Assembly: GCA_030150045.1 (NCBI GenBank)
Contig: JASLGM010000042.1
Location: 1-40,699 of the forward strand
Reading direction: 5' to 3'
Source: Taishania sp.
Lineage (GTDB): Bacteria; Bacteroidota; Bacteroidia; Flavobacteriales_D; Crocinitomicaceae
Length of the DNA: 40,699 nucleotides
A program made the position numbers and the translations under genes. Below the pieces are notes generated by a model. It ran no database searches, was not told the DNA's origin, and saw only the letters and a list, made by a program, of their open reading frames with translations. Every line of letters begins with the position of its first letter. Positions within the stretch are counted from its first letter, which is position 1. Below are positions 31,137 through 40,237 of this stretch, piece by piece.

Positions 31137-34100
31137 TTAAACTTCTTGTAGGCCTTTGTCAAATAAATAGAAGATAAAAGCTCTTACACGGGTGTATTTC
31201 ATTTCTTGGAGTGCACCTTTGTAGTTTTTAAGCTGTTTAATATCTTGAGGTTTAGGTAGACCTGTTTTAAAATCAATAATAATTGTTTCATCTTTCTTAA
31301 GAATGATTTTATCTGGTCGAATTAACTCACTTTTTGATAAAATGATTCCTGTTTCATTAATGACTTCTATCGCTCCTTCAAATAAGGAGGTGTATTCGTT
31401 GTTTGAAAATACGGATTGTAAATCTTCCTTCAGTCTTTCTACAAATGCCTCTTCTATTATACCACTCTCTAGGGAAGATTTTATTTCTTCATTGAGAGAG
31501 TTTATTGATTTGCTATTTGCGATTAAATAGTGGAATTGTGTTCCATATCTACGTTCATCTGATAAGAATTCTTTTTCACCTAGCTCTTGCATGTTTTGTA
31601 ATGCAATGTCAGGGAACCATAGGTTCTCTGTATTTGAATAGGGTGTATAGTAATGAGAGGAAACAGCTTCTGTTTTGTAAATTTTTGGTTGGCGTTCTCC
31701 ATACGTTTTTGTCTTCCAGACATCTAATTCTATTTCACTTTCCAGAATAATACTAGCTATTTCCTTGTCTAAAGTATTGTCCTTGCATGGAATAGATAGA
31801 TATAAACGCTCTTCAGGACGTGTGTATGCTACATAATACTTGTTAAGCTTGTCTAATCGGTCTTTTCTAGATTCTATACTTTCCATTTCTACGATTTTTT
31901 TTATCGGAGAATTTTTTGATAGTTGTGTATATAATAAATCGTTCTTATCTCTTACAAAATGTTTTTTTCGATTTGACTCATTCTTAACCTCATGTACTAA
32001 AATCACAATTGGAAACTCTAATCCTTTTGATTTATGGATTGTCATAACTTTTATGGCATCATCACTTTCTGGGATTTGTACAGCTTTGCTTTCTTTAGGC
32101 AGCGTTTTGTATTCCTTCAAGAAGGTCGGGAGATCAGGCCCATTTTTAATTTCGAATTGGAATACCATGTCCGCAAAGTGATGTAAATATGTGTTTTTTA
32201 GTTCTTGTAAATCAAATAAGGAGTAACTATTTTGTACTAAGTCGTAAAGTGATTCGAACTTGTGAAAAAATCTAATGTAATCAGGGATGTTTTCAATAAG
32301 AAACCTTTCTAAATCTAAGTATACATACCCTTTTTCATCATTTGAAAAATAGGAATAATAGAACGCTGGATTTTTTTGTTTAGCTAGGCAATAATTATGA
32401 ACAAATTGTTTGGTACAATTTTCATCATTTGGAGTGTTTATTAATGTGAGATAACTTATGATGAGTTTGATATCTTGATCATAATCGATATTCAATGAAT
32501 CGGCAGAAACAATTTTATAACCTTTTGAAGTTAAATCGTTCGCCCATATAGAGCAACTAGAGTTGGTTGAACCGAGTATACAGATATCACCTAATTTATA
32601 CCCATCCAATTTAGCTTCCTCAATACACTTTTCAATAAATGGCATACTATCCAATGGGGCAAATTTTTTGGTTAGTGTAGCTTCTACAGAAATGTACCCA
32701 CTTTTTTTCGATTTTGGCTCTTGAATGATATTGTTATAGAATGTTCTTTCAACATCTCCAAGACCATAGCTTAGCGCTGTAAATAAATGATTGTTGAATT
32801 GAACAATTTCTTTAGAACTACGGAAGTTGTTTGGTAAGATTGTGACTTCTCCCTGCTTTTCAAAATAACGGCTCATTTCTGCAATTCTACTGTCGCCTTC
32901 GGGATTATATATAGAAGGTAAAGCAACAAATTGTTCAGCAACACCATTTTTAAAACGATAAATCGCTTGCTTAGGATCTCCTACTATTAAATTATGGTCT
33001 CCTTTTGAAATGGATTCATGTAATAGCGGGACTAAGTTTAACCATTGTAGACGTGAAGTGTCTTGAAATTCATCTAACATAAAGTGTTTAAACTTAACTC
33101 CTAACTTTTCATAGATGTAAAGAGTGTCTTCTTGCAATAATAAGTTTTGGATGAGGGCGTTAAATTCGGAAATACGTATCAAACGTTCGTTTTGATTGAT
33201 TCCTTGTAAAGCTTCGTTTATATATTGTAACAAAGCCATGTTGTAGTAGTTTTTTAGTATTAATTCTAATCGCTTACATTTTGACATGTTCTCTTCTTCA
33301 AACCTGATGAGTTGTTCCGAAGCCAAAATCATATCTAATGGCATTCCTTTTTTTTCTGCATCTCCGTTGTTAATCGCATTTACAAATGTAGGAGTGAAGG
33401 CAGCATCTTTAAGTGTAGTCAGGTTTTTTAGGTTCTCAAACCGTTTCATCGTTTTCAAACCTCCAGGTACTTTGGATTTATCAAGATTGTTATTGGTGTA
33501 TAAATGGTAAAGGGATTTACATTTGTCTTCATAAACGGTATGGTAGTGCTTTAATTCTTGTCTAAATTGTTCAAATTCTTCTTTAGAATAAGTTGTTTCC
33601 ATCAAAAGATTAACAAAAGGAATGTCTTGTTCTTTTGTCAATATTCTTGAAAACTCTATTAAATCTTTTCGTATGTCCCAATTGGTTTCTTCTTCGAAAT
33701 TGGAATCTACAAAAGCAAGAATGTATTTTGAAATGTCATTCTCTTTTCCAATTTCATTAAGTATGTTATCAACGACTTGCTCTATAATTGGAGTCTCATT
33801 TATTACAACTTCAAAGTCTGATGGTAGATTTAAATCTTTGCTGAAAGAACGAATCAATCTCAAGTTGAATTTGTCTATAGTTAACACATTAAATGCTTCA
33901 TAATTATGGAGAATGTGATATAGGACTTTACTTGCTTTGTCTGAAATTCCAGTAGTACTTTGACTTAATTCTTGTGCAATCTCATTTAGATAATGATGAT
34001 CTTGATTACTTGTTGGTTGTGACAGTTTGTCAAGAGCTCCAATGATCCTGATTTTCATTTCCAATGCCGCTTTATTGGTGAAGGTCATGGCTAAAATCTC

Positions 34101-34223
34101 GCCATATTTAGCAATGTTAAAGTCTTCATTACTTAACAGTAAGTGCATGAATGTTTTAACTAAGGAATATGTTTTACCGCTTCCGGCAGAAGCGTTCAGG
34201 ACTTTTAAAGGAACAGTTGACAT
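31137..34223 (-). CDS. UvrD-like helicase with RecB/AddA-type nuclease domain
   Basis: A 1028-residue superfamily 1A helicase-nuclease for double-strand break processing. It has Walker A NASAGSGKTYS (Lys17), MTFTNKAALEMK, Walker B LDEFQDTS (about 383-390), VGDPKQAIYRF, MTIHKSKGLEFPIVIL (about 726) and VAYTRPEERLYL. The C-terminus holds a PD-(D/E)XK nuclease core, IIIDFKTG (about 977-984) followed by LKNYKGALQEM. The architecture is that of RecB or AddA. The usual partner (AddB or RecC/RecD) is not in the window, so it may be encoded elsewhere. Many Bacteroidota have such a helicase next to an AddB-like exonuclease gene; here it stands alone. Confidence 0.92.
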   Translation of the reverse strand: MSTVPLKVLNASAGSGKTYSLVKTFMHLLLSNEDFNIAKYGEILAMTFTNKAALEMKIRIIGALDKLSQPTSNQDHHYLNEIAQELSQSTTGISDKASKVLYHILHNYEAFNVLTIDKFNLRLIRSFSKDLNLPSDFEVVINETPIIEQVVDNILNEIGKENDISKYILAFVDSNFEEETNWDIRKDLIEFSRILTKEQDIPFVNLLMETTYSKEEFEQFRQELKHYHTVYEDKCKSLYHLYTNNNLDKSKVPGGLKTMKRFENLKNLTTLKDAAFTPTFVNAINNGDAEKKGMPLDMILASEQLIRFEEENMSKCKRLELILKNYYNMALLQYINEALQGINQNERLIRISEFNALIQNLLLQEDTLYIYEKLGVKFKHFMLDEFQDTSRLQWLNLVPLLHESISKGDHNLIVGDPKQAIYRFKNGVAEQFVALPSIYNPEGDSRIAEMSRYFEKQGEVTILPNNFRSSKEIVQFNNHLFTALSYGLGDVERTFYNNIIQEPKSKKSGYISVEATLTKKFAPLDSMPFIEKCIEEAKLDGYKLGDICILGSTNSSCSIWANDLTSKGYKIVSADSLNIDYDQDIKLIISYLTLINTPNDENCTKQFVHNYCLAKQKNPAFYYSYFSNDEKGYVYLDLERFLIENIPDYIRFFHKFESLYDLVQNSYSLFDLQELKNTYLHHFADMVFQFEIKNGPDLPTFLKEYKTLPKESKAVQIPESDDAIKVMTIHKSKGLEFPIVILVHEVKNESNRKKHFVRDKNDLLYTQLSKNSPIKKIVEMESIESRKDRLDKLNKYYVAYTRPEERLYLSIPCKDNTLDKEIASIILESEIELDVWKTKTYGERQPKIYKTEAVSSHYYTPYSNTENLWFPDIALQNMQELGEKEFLSDERRYGTQFHYLIANSKSINSLNEEIKSSLESGIIEEAFVERLKEDLQSVFSNNEYTSLFEGAIEVINETGIILSKSELIRPDKIILKKDETIIIDFKTGLPKPQDIKQLKNYKGALQEMKYTRVRAFIFYLFDKGLQEV

Positions 34224-34239
34224 AAAAAATCGTTTGTTT

Positions 34240-34247
34240 CAAAAATA
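34240..34247 (-). promoter_or_regulatory. -7 promoter box of the helicase gene
   Basis: The minus strand reads TATTTTTG, an exact TAnnTTTG match 16 bases before the helicase ATG, within the 57-base divergent gap shared with the MbnP-like gene. No matching box is obvious for the rightward gene. Confidence 0.45.
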
Positions 34248-34280
34248 AAAATTAACTTCATTGAAATTCTGATTTATAAT

Positions 34281-35042
34281 ATGAAACATAATATTTTTAT
34301 CCTTTCACTTGTGGTTTTGACTGTGCTTTCCTGCAAGAAAAAAGAAAAAGAGGAGGAACCTCAGGAAATGAATTACTCGACGGAATTGAAAATGGATTTA
34401 TTCTTCGGGGATGAATTAATTTCTTCTCCAAACACGATTTATACCCTAGACAATGGGTATAAAGTTAAAGTAACCCAGTTTAAAATCTTATTTAATAAAA
34501 TTAAATTGGGAGATACTTTGTTAACTGATGCAGCCTTCTATGAATTCCCAAATGATTATCAAAATGTTTTTTTGAAAAAGAAAAGTAAAAGTTTCTTTTC
34601 TGGTGATTTGAATGTTAACCTTGGGGTAGATAGGGATTTAAATCATGAAGATCCAACTCTTTTTCCTCTTGAAAACCCTATGAATATATTAAACGCAAGT
34701 GATATGCATTGGAGTTGGAATCCTGGATATATCTTTTACAAGATGGAATTACTACTCGATGTATCTGGTATTGCTGGGGAAGAACATTTTGATCATCCAA
34801 TTTCTTATCATATAGGTTTAGATGATAACTTTTATACTTTTCAAAAATCTAATTTCGTTCAACATTCGATTGGAACGCATACGAAAAGGATTCAATTGAA
34901 GTTGGATTTCAAAGCTTTCTTATTCGGAGATAACGCACCAACAAATATTATCACAGAAAGTATTTCGCATTCAACTGGACCCCAAGCTGATATTGCTGTA
35001 CGTGTAGCTAGAGAGTTCAAAAATAATATTAAGGTATACTAA
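34281..35042 (+). CDS. MbnP-like copper-associated lipoprotein
   Basis: A 253-residue predicted lipoprotein (signal ending VLSC, Cys18, followed by a Lys/Glu-rich linker). The mature part matches the MbnP-like family: beta-rich, an early DLFFGDELI strand, the diagnostic MHWSWNPGYIFYKME stretch (142-156) with Trp144 and Trp146, and IGTHTKRIQLKLD. In methanotrophs MbnP is a periplasmic copper-binding partner of the di-heme enzyme MbnH, which converts a tryptophan of MbnP to kynurenine. Here the next gene, one base away, encodes such a di-heme protein, which strongly supports the pairing. No methanobactin precursor or biosynthesis genes are present. Confidence 0.85.
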   Translation: MKHNIFILSLVVLTVLSCKKKEKEEEPQEMNYSTELKMDLFFGDELISSPNTIYTLDNGYKVKVTQFKILFNKIKLGDTLLTDAAFYEFPNDYQNVFLKKKSKSFFSGDLNVNLGVDRDLNHEDPTLFPLENPMNILNASDMHWSWNPGYIFYKMELLLDVSGIAGEEHFDHPISYHIGLDDNFYTFQKSNFVQHSIGTHTKRIQLKLDFKAFLFGDNAPTNIITESISHSTGPQADIAVRVAREFKNNIKVY

Positions 35043-35043
35043 A

Positions 35044-36117
35044 ATGAAAAGTTGGATGTTCATTTTGGTATTAATTGGTCTTTTGTCAAGTTGTAAAAAG
35101 GAAGCAAAAACCTATACGGCTACTCCTTACACTTTAGCTATCCCAAGTCATTTTCCACAAATGCCTATTCCAAAGGATAATCCAATGACCGAGGAGGGTG
35201 TAGAGTTGGGACATCGGTTGTTTTATGATACACGCTTAAGTTTAGATAACAGTATATCTTGTGCTTCATGTCATGCTCCACATCTGGCATTCTCAGATGA
35301 TAATGTATTCTCCAAAGGTGTGAACGGAACACTTGGGGATCGTCAATCGATGGCTCTGGTTAATTTAGGTTGGCAAAAATTCTTTTTCTGGGATGGGCGC
35401 GTAAAAACACTCGAAGATCAGATTCTACAACCTGTTCCAAATCCAGTAGAAATGCATTTAGATTGGATGACCGCTAGCTCTCGTATTCAAAATGATTTAA
35501 GATATAAACGCCTTTTTCAAAAGGCTTTCGGAACTCACCATATTGACTCATCACACGTTGCAAAAGCTATCGCTCAGTTTTTAAGAACAATGATTTCAGG
35601 AGATAGTAAATTTGATGTACTCTATAAGTTAGCTAATAATGTACCCTTAACGGCTAAAGATCAAATATTAAATCAACAGATTACGATGGATGAGCGTGGT
35701 GGATACGATTTGTTTATGAGTTTGAATGGTGCAGACTGTTTACATTGTCATAATGGACCATTAATGCAAGTTCAAATAATGAGTAACAATGGATTAGATG
35801 CTGTCCATACGGATAAAGGTTATGGAAAAGTGACTGGTAATTTTATAGATAACGGGAAGTTTAAAGTACCAAGTTTGAGGAATATTGCTTTGTCCGCCCC
35901 TTATATGCATGATGGACGCTTTACAACTTTAGAGCAGGTCATAGATCATTATTCACATGGAATACAAATTAGTCCAACGATAGACCCTCTTATTGAATAT
36001 GCTTTTCAAGGTGGTGTTCAGTTAGATGCCTATCAAAAAATGTTGCTAAAGAAATTTTTATTGACTTTAACGGATAATAAGTTTATTACCAATCCTAAAT
36101 TTGCAGAACCAAATTAA
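35044..36117 (+). CDS. Di-heme cytochrome c peroxidase/MauG family lipoprotein (MbnH-like)
   Basis: A 357-residue predicted lipoprotein (signal ending LLSSC, Cys17) with two c-type heme sites, CASCH (73-77) and CLHCH (232-236). Each lies in a cytochrome-c-like half. Family marks are ELGHRLFYDTRLS, NLGWQKFFFWDGRVKTLEDQ (Trp110 region) and VPSLRNIALSAPYMHDGRFTTLEQV. The family includes bacterial peroxidases, MauG and MbnH, all of which use two hemes to carry out oxidations at a distance. Adjacency to an MbnP-like gene favours an MbnH-type role of modifying that partner. A simple periplasmic peroxidase is the alternative. Confidence 0.9.
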   Translation: MKSWMFILVLIGLLSSCKKEAKTYTATPYTLAIPSHFPQMPIPKDNPMTEEGVELGHRLFYDTRLSLDNSISCASCHAPHLAFSDDNVFSKGVNGTLGDRQSMALVNLGWQKFFFWDGRVKTLEDQILQPVPNPVEMHLDWMTASSRIQNDLRYKRLFQKAFGTHHIDSSHVAKAIAQFLRTMISGDSKFDVLYKLANNVPLTAKDQILNQQITMDERGGYDLFMSLNGADCLHCHNGPLMQVQIMSNNGLDAVHTDKGYGKVTGNFIDNGKFKVPSLRNIALSAPYMHDGRFTTLEQVIDHYSHGIQISPTIDPLIEYAFQGGVQLDAYQKMLLKKFLLTLTDNKFITNPKFAEPN

Positions 36118-36122
36118 ATAGA

Positions 36123-37139
36123 ATGCCTCAAATTAAAAATGCGCTTTTTCGTTATCGTATAATTGATAAACACATCAAAAGTACAACAAGACCTTTTCCG
36201 TCAAAAGACGAATTAAGAGCTGCTTGTGAAGAAGCAATTTTTGGAAGTGATGATAGACAGCATATCAGTGATTCAACAATAGAAAAAGATTTATTCTCCA
36301 TGAGAATGGAAATGGATGCCCCGATTAAATACAGTAAAAGGCATAATGGATATTATTATACGGATCCTGATTTTTCTATTGATGAAGTCCCTCTCAAAGA
36401 AGAAGATTTAGACGCAATCCGTTTTGCAGCTAGTACATTACTTCAATTTAAGGACGTACAAATGTTTAAAGATTTCGGAAACGCGATTGACAAAATTGTT
36501 GATCGAGTAGCTTTGTCAGACACCAAATATCCTGTTGATGTCAATCAATACGTGCATTTTGAAACTGCTGCTTCTGTAGGTGGTGGTGAATACTTACCTC
36601 TGATTCTTGAAGCTATTCAAAAAAGTCTTGCAGTCTATTTTGATTACGAGAATTTTAATGCAAAAACAAAGAAAAGGAGAAAAGTATTACCGCTTCTATT
36701 GAAAGAATATCGCAATAGATGGTATCTTATCTCTTGGGATTTTGTGAAGCTAAAAGTAACAACTTATGCTTTAGATCGATTCTCAGAGGTTGAGTTATCT
36801 ACTGAAATAGGAATTAAACCAGTAAGTTTCTCTCCTGAAGATTTTTTTAAATACGCTATTGGCATTTCTACTAGTGACCAAGGACCGATAAATATTCGAT
36901 TCAAAGCTAATGAAATAGCAACACGTTATCTAGAAACGCAAGCAATCCACAATTCTCAAAAGAAAATTGAAGAGGGAGAGTGGAGTACATTTGAGTTACA
37001 TGTATATTCTTCAGAAGAATTGATTCGACAATTTCTATCTTTCGGTTCTGAAATTGTCATCTTAGAACCAGACTCTCTTAGAAGTGAGGTGAAAGGAAGA
37101 ATAGATAAAATGTACAAAGGCTATTGTAAAGGACAATAG
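36123..37139 (+). CDS. WYL-domain transcriptional regulator
   Basis: A 338-residue protein with an N-terminal winged-helix-like region (about 1-85, RYRIIDKHI and DSTIEKDLFSMR, then the wing IKYSKRHNGYYY). A central WYL domain follows (about 155-235) in which RNRWYLISWD near 197-206 gives the family its name. The C-terminal WCX-like part (about 250-338) includes VYSSEELIRQFLSFGSEIVIL. Such proteins are DNA-binding regulators that sense ligands or nucleic acids through WYL. It begins five bases after the di-heme gene and is likely co-transcribed with it, so it may control this locus. Confidence 0.88.
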   Translation: MPQIKNALFRYRIIDKHIKSTTRPFPSKDELRAACEEAIFGSDDRQHISDSTIEKDLFSMRMEMDAPIKYSKRHNGYYYTDPDFSIDEVPLKEEDLDAIRFAASTLLQFKDVQMFKDFGNAIDKIVDRVALSDTKYPVDVNQYVHFETAASVGGGEYLPLILEAIQKSLAVYFDYENFNAKTKKRRKVLPLLLKEYRNRWYLISWDFVKLKVTTYALDRFSEVELSTEIGIKPVSFSPEDFFKYAIGISTSDQGPINIRFKANEIATRYLETQAIHNSQKKIEEGEWSTFELHVYSSEELIRQFLSFGSEIVILEPDSLRSEVKGRIDKMYKGYCKGQ

Positions 37140-37181
37140 GGATATTATTTGAAGAATCGTTATCTTCGTAAAAATCAAATT

Positions 37182-37955
37182 ATGGAATTAATCATTGAAA
37201 ATATAGAAGGTGTACGCGTGATTCGGTTAAATCGACCACAAGTATTTAATTCCTTCAACAGGGAAATGGCATTGGCTTTACAAAAGGAACTTACTTTTTG
37301 TCAAGAGGATAAAAGTGTTCGTGCAGTAGTGCTAACCGGTGAAGGTAAAGCATTTTGTGCAGGACAAGATTTAGCAGAAGCAACAGATCCAAATGGACCG
37401 CCATTGCATGCGATTGTTCGTGAACATTATAACCCGATAATTGAACAAATTGTAGGATTGAATAAACCTGTAATTGCAGCGGTTAACGGGGTAGCGGCTG
37501 GTGCTGGGGCAAACATTGCTTTAGCTTGTGATATCGTATTCGCAAAACAATCCGCGAATTTCATTCAAGCATTCTCTAAGATTGGGTTAATCCCTGATTC
37601 TGCTGGTACTTTCTTCTTGCTTAGGCTTATTGGTTATCAAAAAGCAATGGCATTAATGATGACAGGTGATAAAGTTGGTGCCGAAGATGCTGAAAAAATG
37701 AATATGATTTATAAAGCTATTGCTGATGATCAATTCGAAGAAACGGTAATGAATTTCGCGAAACAATTAGCAAAAATGCCAACAAAAGGACTTGCCTTGA
37801 CTAAAAAAGCAATGCAGTTAAGTATGACAAATAGCTTAACTGAACAATTGGCAGTTGAAGAAGAGTTACAGTCTGAAGCTGGCTCAAGCTATGATTTTAA
37901 GGAGGGAACGAAAGCGTTTTTGGATAAACGTGCGCCAATCTTCAAAGGAGAATAA
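37182..37955 (+). CDS. paaG: Enoyl-CoA hydratase/isomerase, PaaG-like
   Basis: A 257-residue crotonase-fold enzyme. Oxyanion-hole segments are AFCAGQDLAEA and AAGAGANIALACDIVFA, and the QAFSKIGLIPDSAGTFFLLRLIG stretch with the acidic Asp is typical of PaaG, the 1,2-epoxyphenylacetyl-CoA isomerase. The PaaG call over a generic enoyl-CoA hydratase rests on that segment and on the following dehydrogenase gene; no ring epoxidase (paaABCDE) is in the window. I start at the ATG at 37182; a TTG at 37149 would add 11 residues outside the fold. The gap to the WYL gene is 42 bases. Confidence 0.82.
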   Translation: MELIIENIEGVRVIRLNRPQVFNSFNREMALALQKELTFCQEDKSVRAVVLTGEGKAFCAGQDLAEATDPNGPPLHAIVREHYNPIIEQIVGLNKPVIAAVNGVAAGAGANIALACDIVFAKQSANFIQAFSKIGLIPDSAGTFFLLRLIGYQKAMALMMTGDKVGAEDAEKMNMIYKAIADDQFEETVMNFAKQLAKMPTKGLALTKKAMQLSMTNSLTEQLAVEEELQSEAGSSYDFKEGTKAFLDKRAPIFKGE

Positions 37956-37973
37956 CATTAAGAATAAATAGAA

Positions 37974-39131
37974 ATGATGAAAGTTGGGGTGCTTGGTGCC
38001 GGAACAATGGGCGCAGGAATTGCACAAGTCGCAGCACAATCGGGCCACAAAGTAGTGTTGGTTGATTTAAATCAAGAGATATTAAATCGTGCGAAGGAAG
38101 GTCATGTGAAAGTAATGGATAGATTGGTCGAGAAAGGGAAATTATCCGCAAATCAAGCTCATGAAGTGCTTGGTAACCTGTCTTATTCAGCAACGATTCA
38201 AGATTTTGAAGGTGTTGGAATAATTATCGAAGCAATTATTGAGAATTTAGGGGTGAAGAAAAAAGTATTCGAAGAGCTTGAAAGTATCGTAAGTAGCGAT
38301 TGTATCTTGGCCTCAAATACATCTTCATTATCTATTGCCTCTATTGGAGCAGCACTTCAAAATCCAGAGCGGATCATTGGAATACATTTCTTCAATCCTG
38401 CTCCTTTAATGCCTTTAGTTGAGATCATTCCAGCAGTACAAACGGCTACGGATGTATTAACTAATTCGCAAAATTTAATCAATTCATGGGGGAAAACTAC
38501 TGTTGTTTGTAAAGATACACCAGGTTTTATCGTTAATCGTGTAGCTAGACCTTTCTATGGAGAAGCATTGAGAATGTACGAAGAAGGTGTAGCTGATTTC
38601 GCAACAATCGATTGGGCCATGACAACAATCGGCCATTTCAGAATGGGACCGTTTACGCTAATGGATTACATCGGAAATGACATTAACTATACAGTGACAG
38701 AAACCGTATTTACTGCATTCTATTTTGATCCACGATTTAAACCGTCTTTCACACAGAAAAGACACTTCGAAGCAGGGTATTTAGGACGTAAATCAGGACG
38801 TGGTTATTTTGATTACAGTGAAAATGCCATTGCGCCTGTTGTACAAGAAAATGATCAGCTAGGACGAAAAATTGTTGATCGAATCCTTGTCATGTTGATG
38901 AACGAAGCAATTGATGCATTATTCTTAAACATTGCATCAAAAGAAGATATCGATCTTGCAATGATGAATGGAGTGAATTATCCAAAGGGATTGTTGACGT
39001 GGGCGGAAGAAAAGACTTTGCCTTGGGTGTTGGAGCAACTCGAAGACCTATTCCAAGAGTATGGAGAAGACCGTTACCGACCAAGTCCATTGTTAAAAAG
39101 AATGGTAAGAGAAGGAAAAACAAAATTCTAA
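37974..39131 (+). CDS. paaH: 3-hydroxyacyl-CoA dehydrogenase (PaaH-like)
   Basis: A NAD+-dependent enzyme that oxidises 3-hydroxyacyl-CoA to 3-ketoacyl-CoA. The 385-residue protein has the N-terminal Rossmann loop VGVLGAGTMGAGIAQVAA, the catalytic region SNTSSLSI and GIHFFNPAPLMPLVEII with the active-site His, and CKDTPGFIVNRVARPFYGEAL opening the C-terminal domain. A second partial C-terminal repeat (about 290-385) matches the longer PaaH form. ATG codons at 37974 and 37977 are equally possible. It follows paaG by 18 bases and is the last gene before a terminator. Confidence 0.9.
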   Translation: MMKVGVLGAGTMGAGIAQVAAQSGHKVVLVDLNQEILNRAKEGHVKVMDRLVEKGKLSANQAHEVLGNLSYSATIQDFEGVGIIIEAIIENLGVKKKVFEELESIVSSDCILASNTSSLSIASIGAALQNPERIIGIHFFNPAPLMPLVEIIPAVQTATDVLTNSQNLINSWGKTTVVCKDTPGFIVNRVARPFYGEALRMYEEGVADFATIDWAMTTIGHFRMGPFTLMDYIGNDINYTVTETVFTAFYFDPRFKPSFTQKRHFEAGYLGRKSGRGYFDYSENAIAPVVQENDQLGRKIVDRILVMLMNEAIDALFLNIASKEDIDLAMMNGVNYPKGLLTWAEEKTLPWVLEQLEDLFQEYGEDRYRPSPLLKRMVREGKTKF

Positions 39132-39138
39132 TAAATAC

Positions 39139-39168
39139 AAAGAGGTGAGGAAATCACCTCTTTTTTTT
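39139..39168 (+). terminator. Terminator after the 3-hydroxyacyl-CoA dehydrogenase gene
   Basis: A perfect 10-bp stem (39139-39148 with 39154-39163), a GGAAA loop and eight T residues. It closes the five-gene rightward run that starts at 34281. Confidence 0.9.
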
Positions 39169-39224
39169 CACCCTTATCTTTACATTAAATAACTTTCCCT
39201 ACATTTAATTATAAATAAGAAAAT

Positions 39225-40202
39225 ATGAAAAGAATCGCAGTTTTAACTTCAGGAGGTGATGCACCAGGTATGAATGCCTGTATCCGTGCAGTTGTAAAAG
39301 CAGGACAATACCACAATGCACAGGTTTTTGGTGTACGCGACGGCTTCGAAGGTTTGATTCACGGCTCTTTTCAACACTTAAAATACGAACACGTCAATAA
39401 CATCATTCAGCAAGGTGGAACATTTCTTGGAACTGCACGGAGTGAAGCTTTTAGAACCAACGAAGGAAGAATACAAGCCGCAAAACATATAAAAGAATTC
39501 AATATTGAAGCTCTAATTGTTATTGGTGGCGATGGCTCGTTTCGTGGGGCGCAAGCATTTGCAGAAGAATTTGGAATCGCAGTTGTTGGCATCCCGGCTA
39601 CCATTGATAATGATATCGAAAACACTGAATATACCCTTGGATTTGCAACGGCACTCAATACTGTAGTCGAAGCTGTAGATAAAATTAGAGATACCGCAAG
39701 CAGCCACAAACGAATCTTTTTTGTCGAAGTTATGGGGCGCGACGCAGGGGCGCTAGCACTAGATGCCGCATTAGCATCAGGCGCGGAAGATGTGCTTATT
39801 CCAGAGGAAATTACAGATATCCCTCAATTAGCGGCTGATATTAAAGCCAATAATAAAGGTCAACGTTCCTCCATTGTGATCGTTAGTGAAGGCGACGATG
39901 CTGGTGGAGCAATCGCAGTTTTAAAAAAAATCAAACCTTTACTACCTGATTACGATCTGAAACACACCATTTTAGGACATATTCAACGCGGAGGAAGGCC
40001 AACTCCGAAAGATCGAATCACTGCTACCATGTGGGGAGATAAAGCTGTTGAACTCATTATGCAAGGACAAACAGACGTTATGGTCGGGCTCAAACAAGGG
40101 AATGTTGTTGTCGAAAAAATAGGTACAAAAGCACATTCTTTGTTAAAGATTCCCCAAAAATTAGCGTTGCTGCACAGAATGCAAACCAAATTTAATTGCT
40201 AA
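39225..40202 (+). CDS. pfkA: ATP-dependent 6-phosphofructokinase
   Basis: A glycolytic enzyme that phosphorylates fructose 6-phosphate. The 325-residue protein has LTSGGDAPGMNACIRAVV at the start, GGDGSFRGAQ (about 101-110), where Gly after GGD marks the ATP-using type rather than the pyrophosphate type (Asp), PATIDNDIENTEYTLG with the catalytic Asp near 128, and VEVMGRDAGALAL for sugar phosphate binding. Size is that of the bacterial tetrameric PfkA. It stands alone between the terminator at 39139 and the family B element, which begins 35 bases after its stop. Confidence 0.96.
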   Translation: MKRIAVLTSGGDAPGMNACIRAVVKAGQYHNAQVFGVRDGFEGLIHGSFQHLKYEHVNNIIQQGGTFLGTARSEAFRTNEGRIQAAKHIKEFNIEALIVIGGDGSFRGAQAFAEEFGIAVVGIPATIDNDIENTEYTLGFATALNTVVEAVDKIRDTASSHKRIFFVEVMGRDAGALALDAALASGAEDVLIPEEITDIPQLAADIKANNKGQRSSIVIVSEGDDAGGAIAVLKKIKPLLPDYDLKHTILGHIQRGGRPTPKDRITATMWGDKAVELIMQGQTDVMVGLKQGNVVVEKIGTKAHSLLKIPQKLALLHRMQTKFNC

Positions 40203-40237
40203 ACTGCTGTAAAAGGTGTAGTTGATAATAAAAATTA

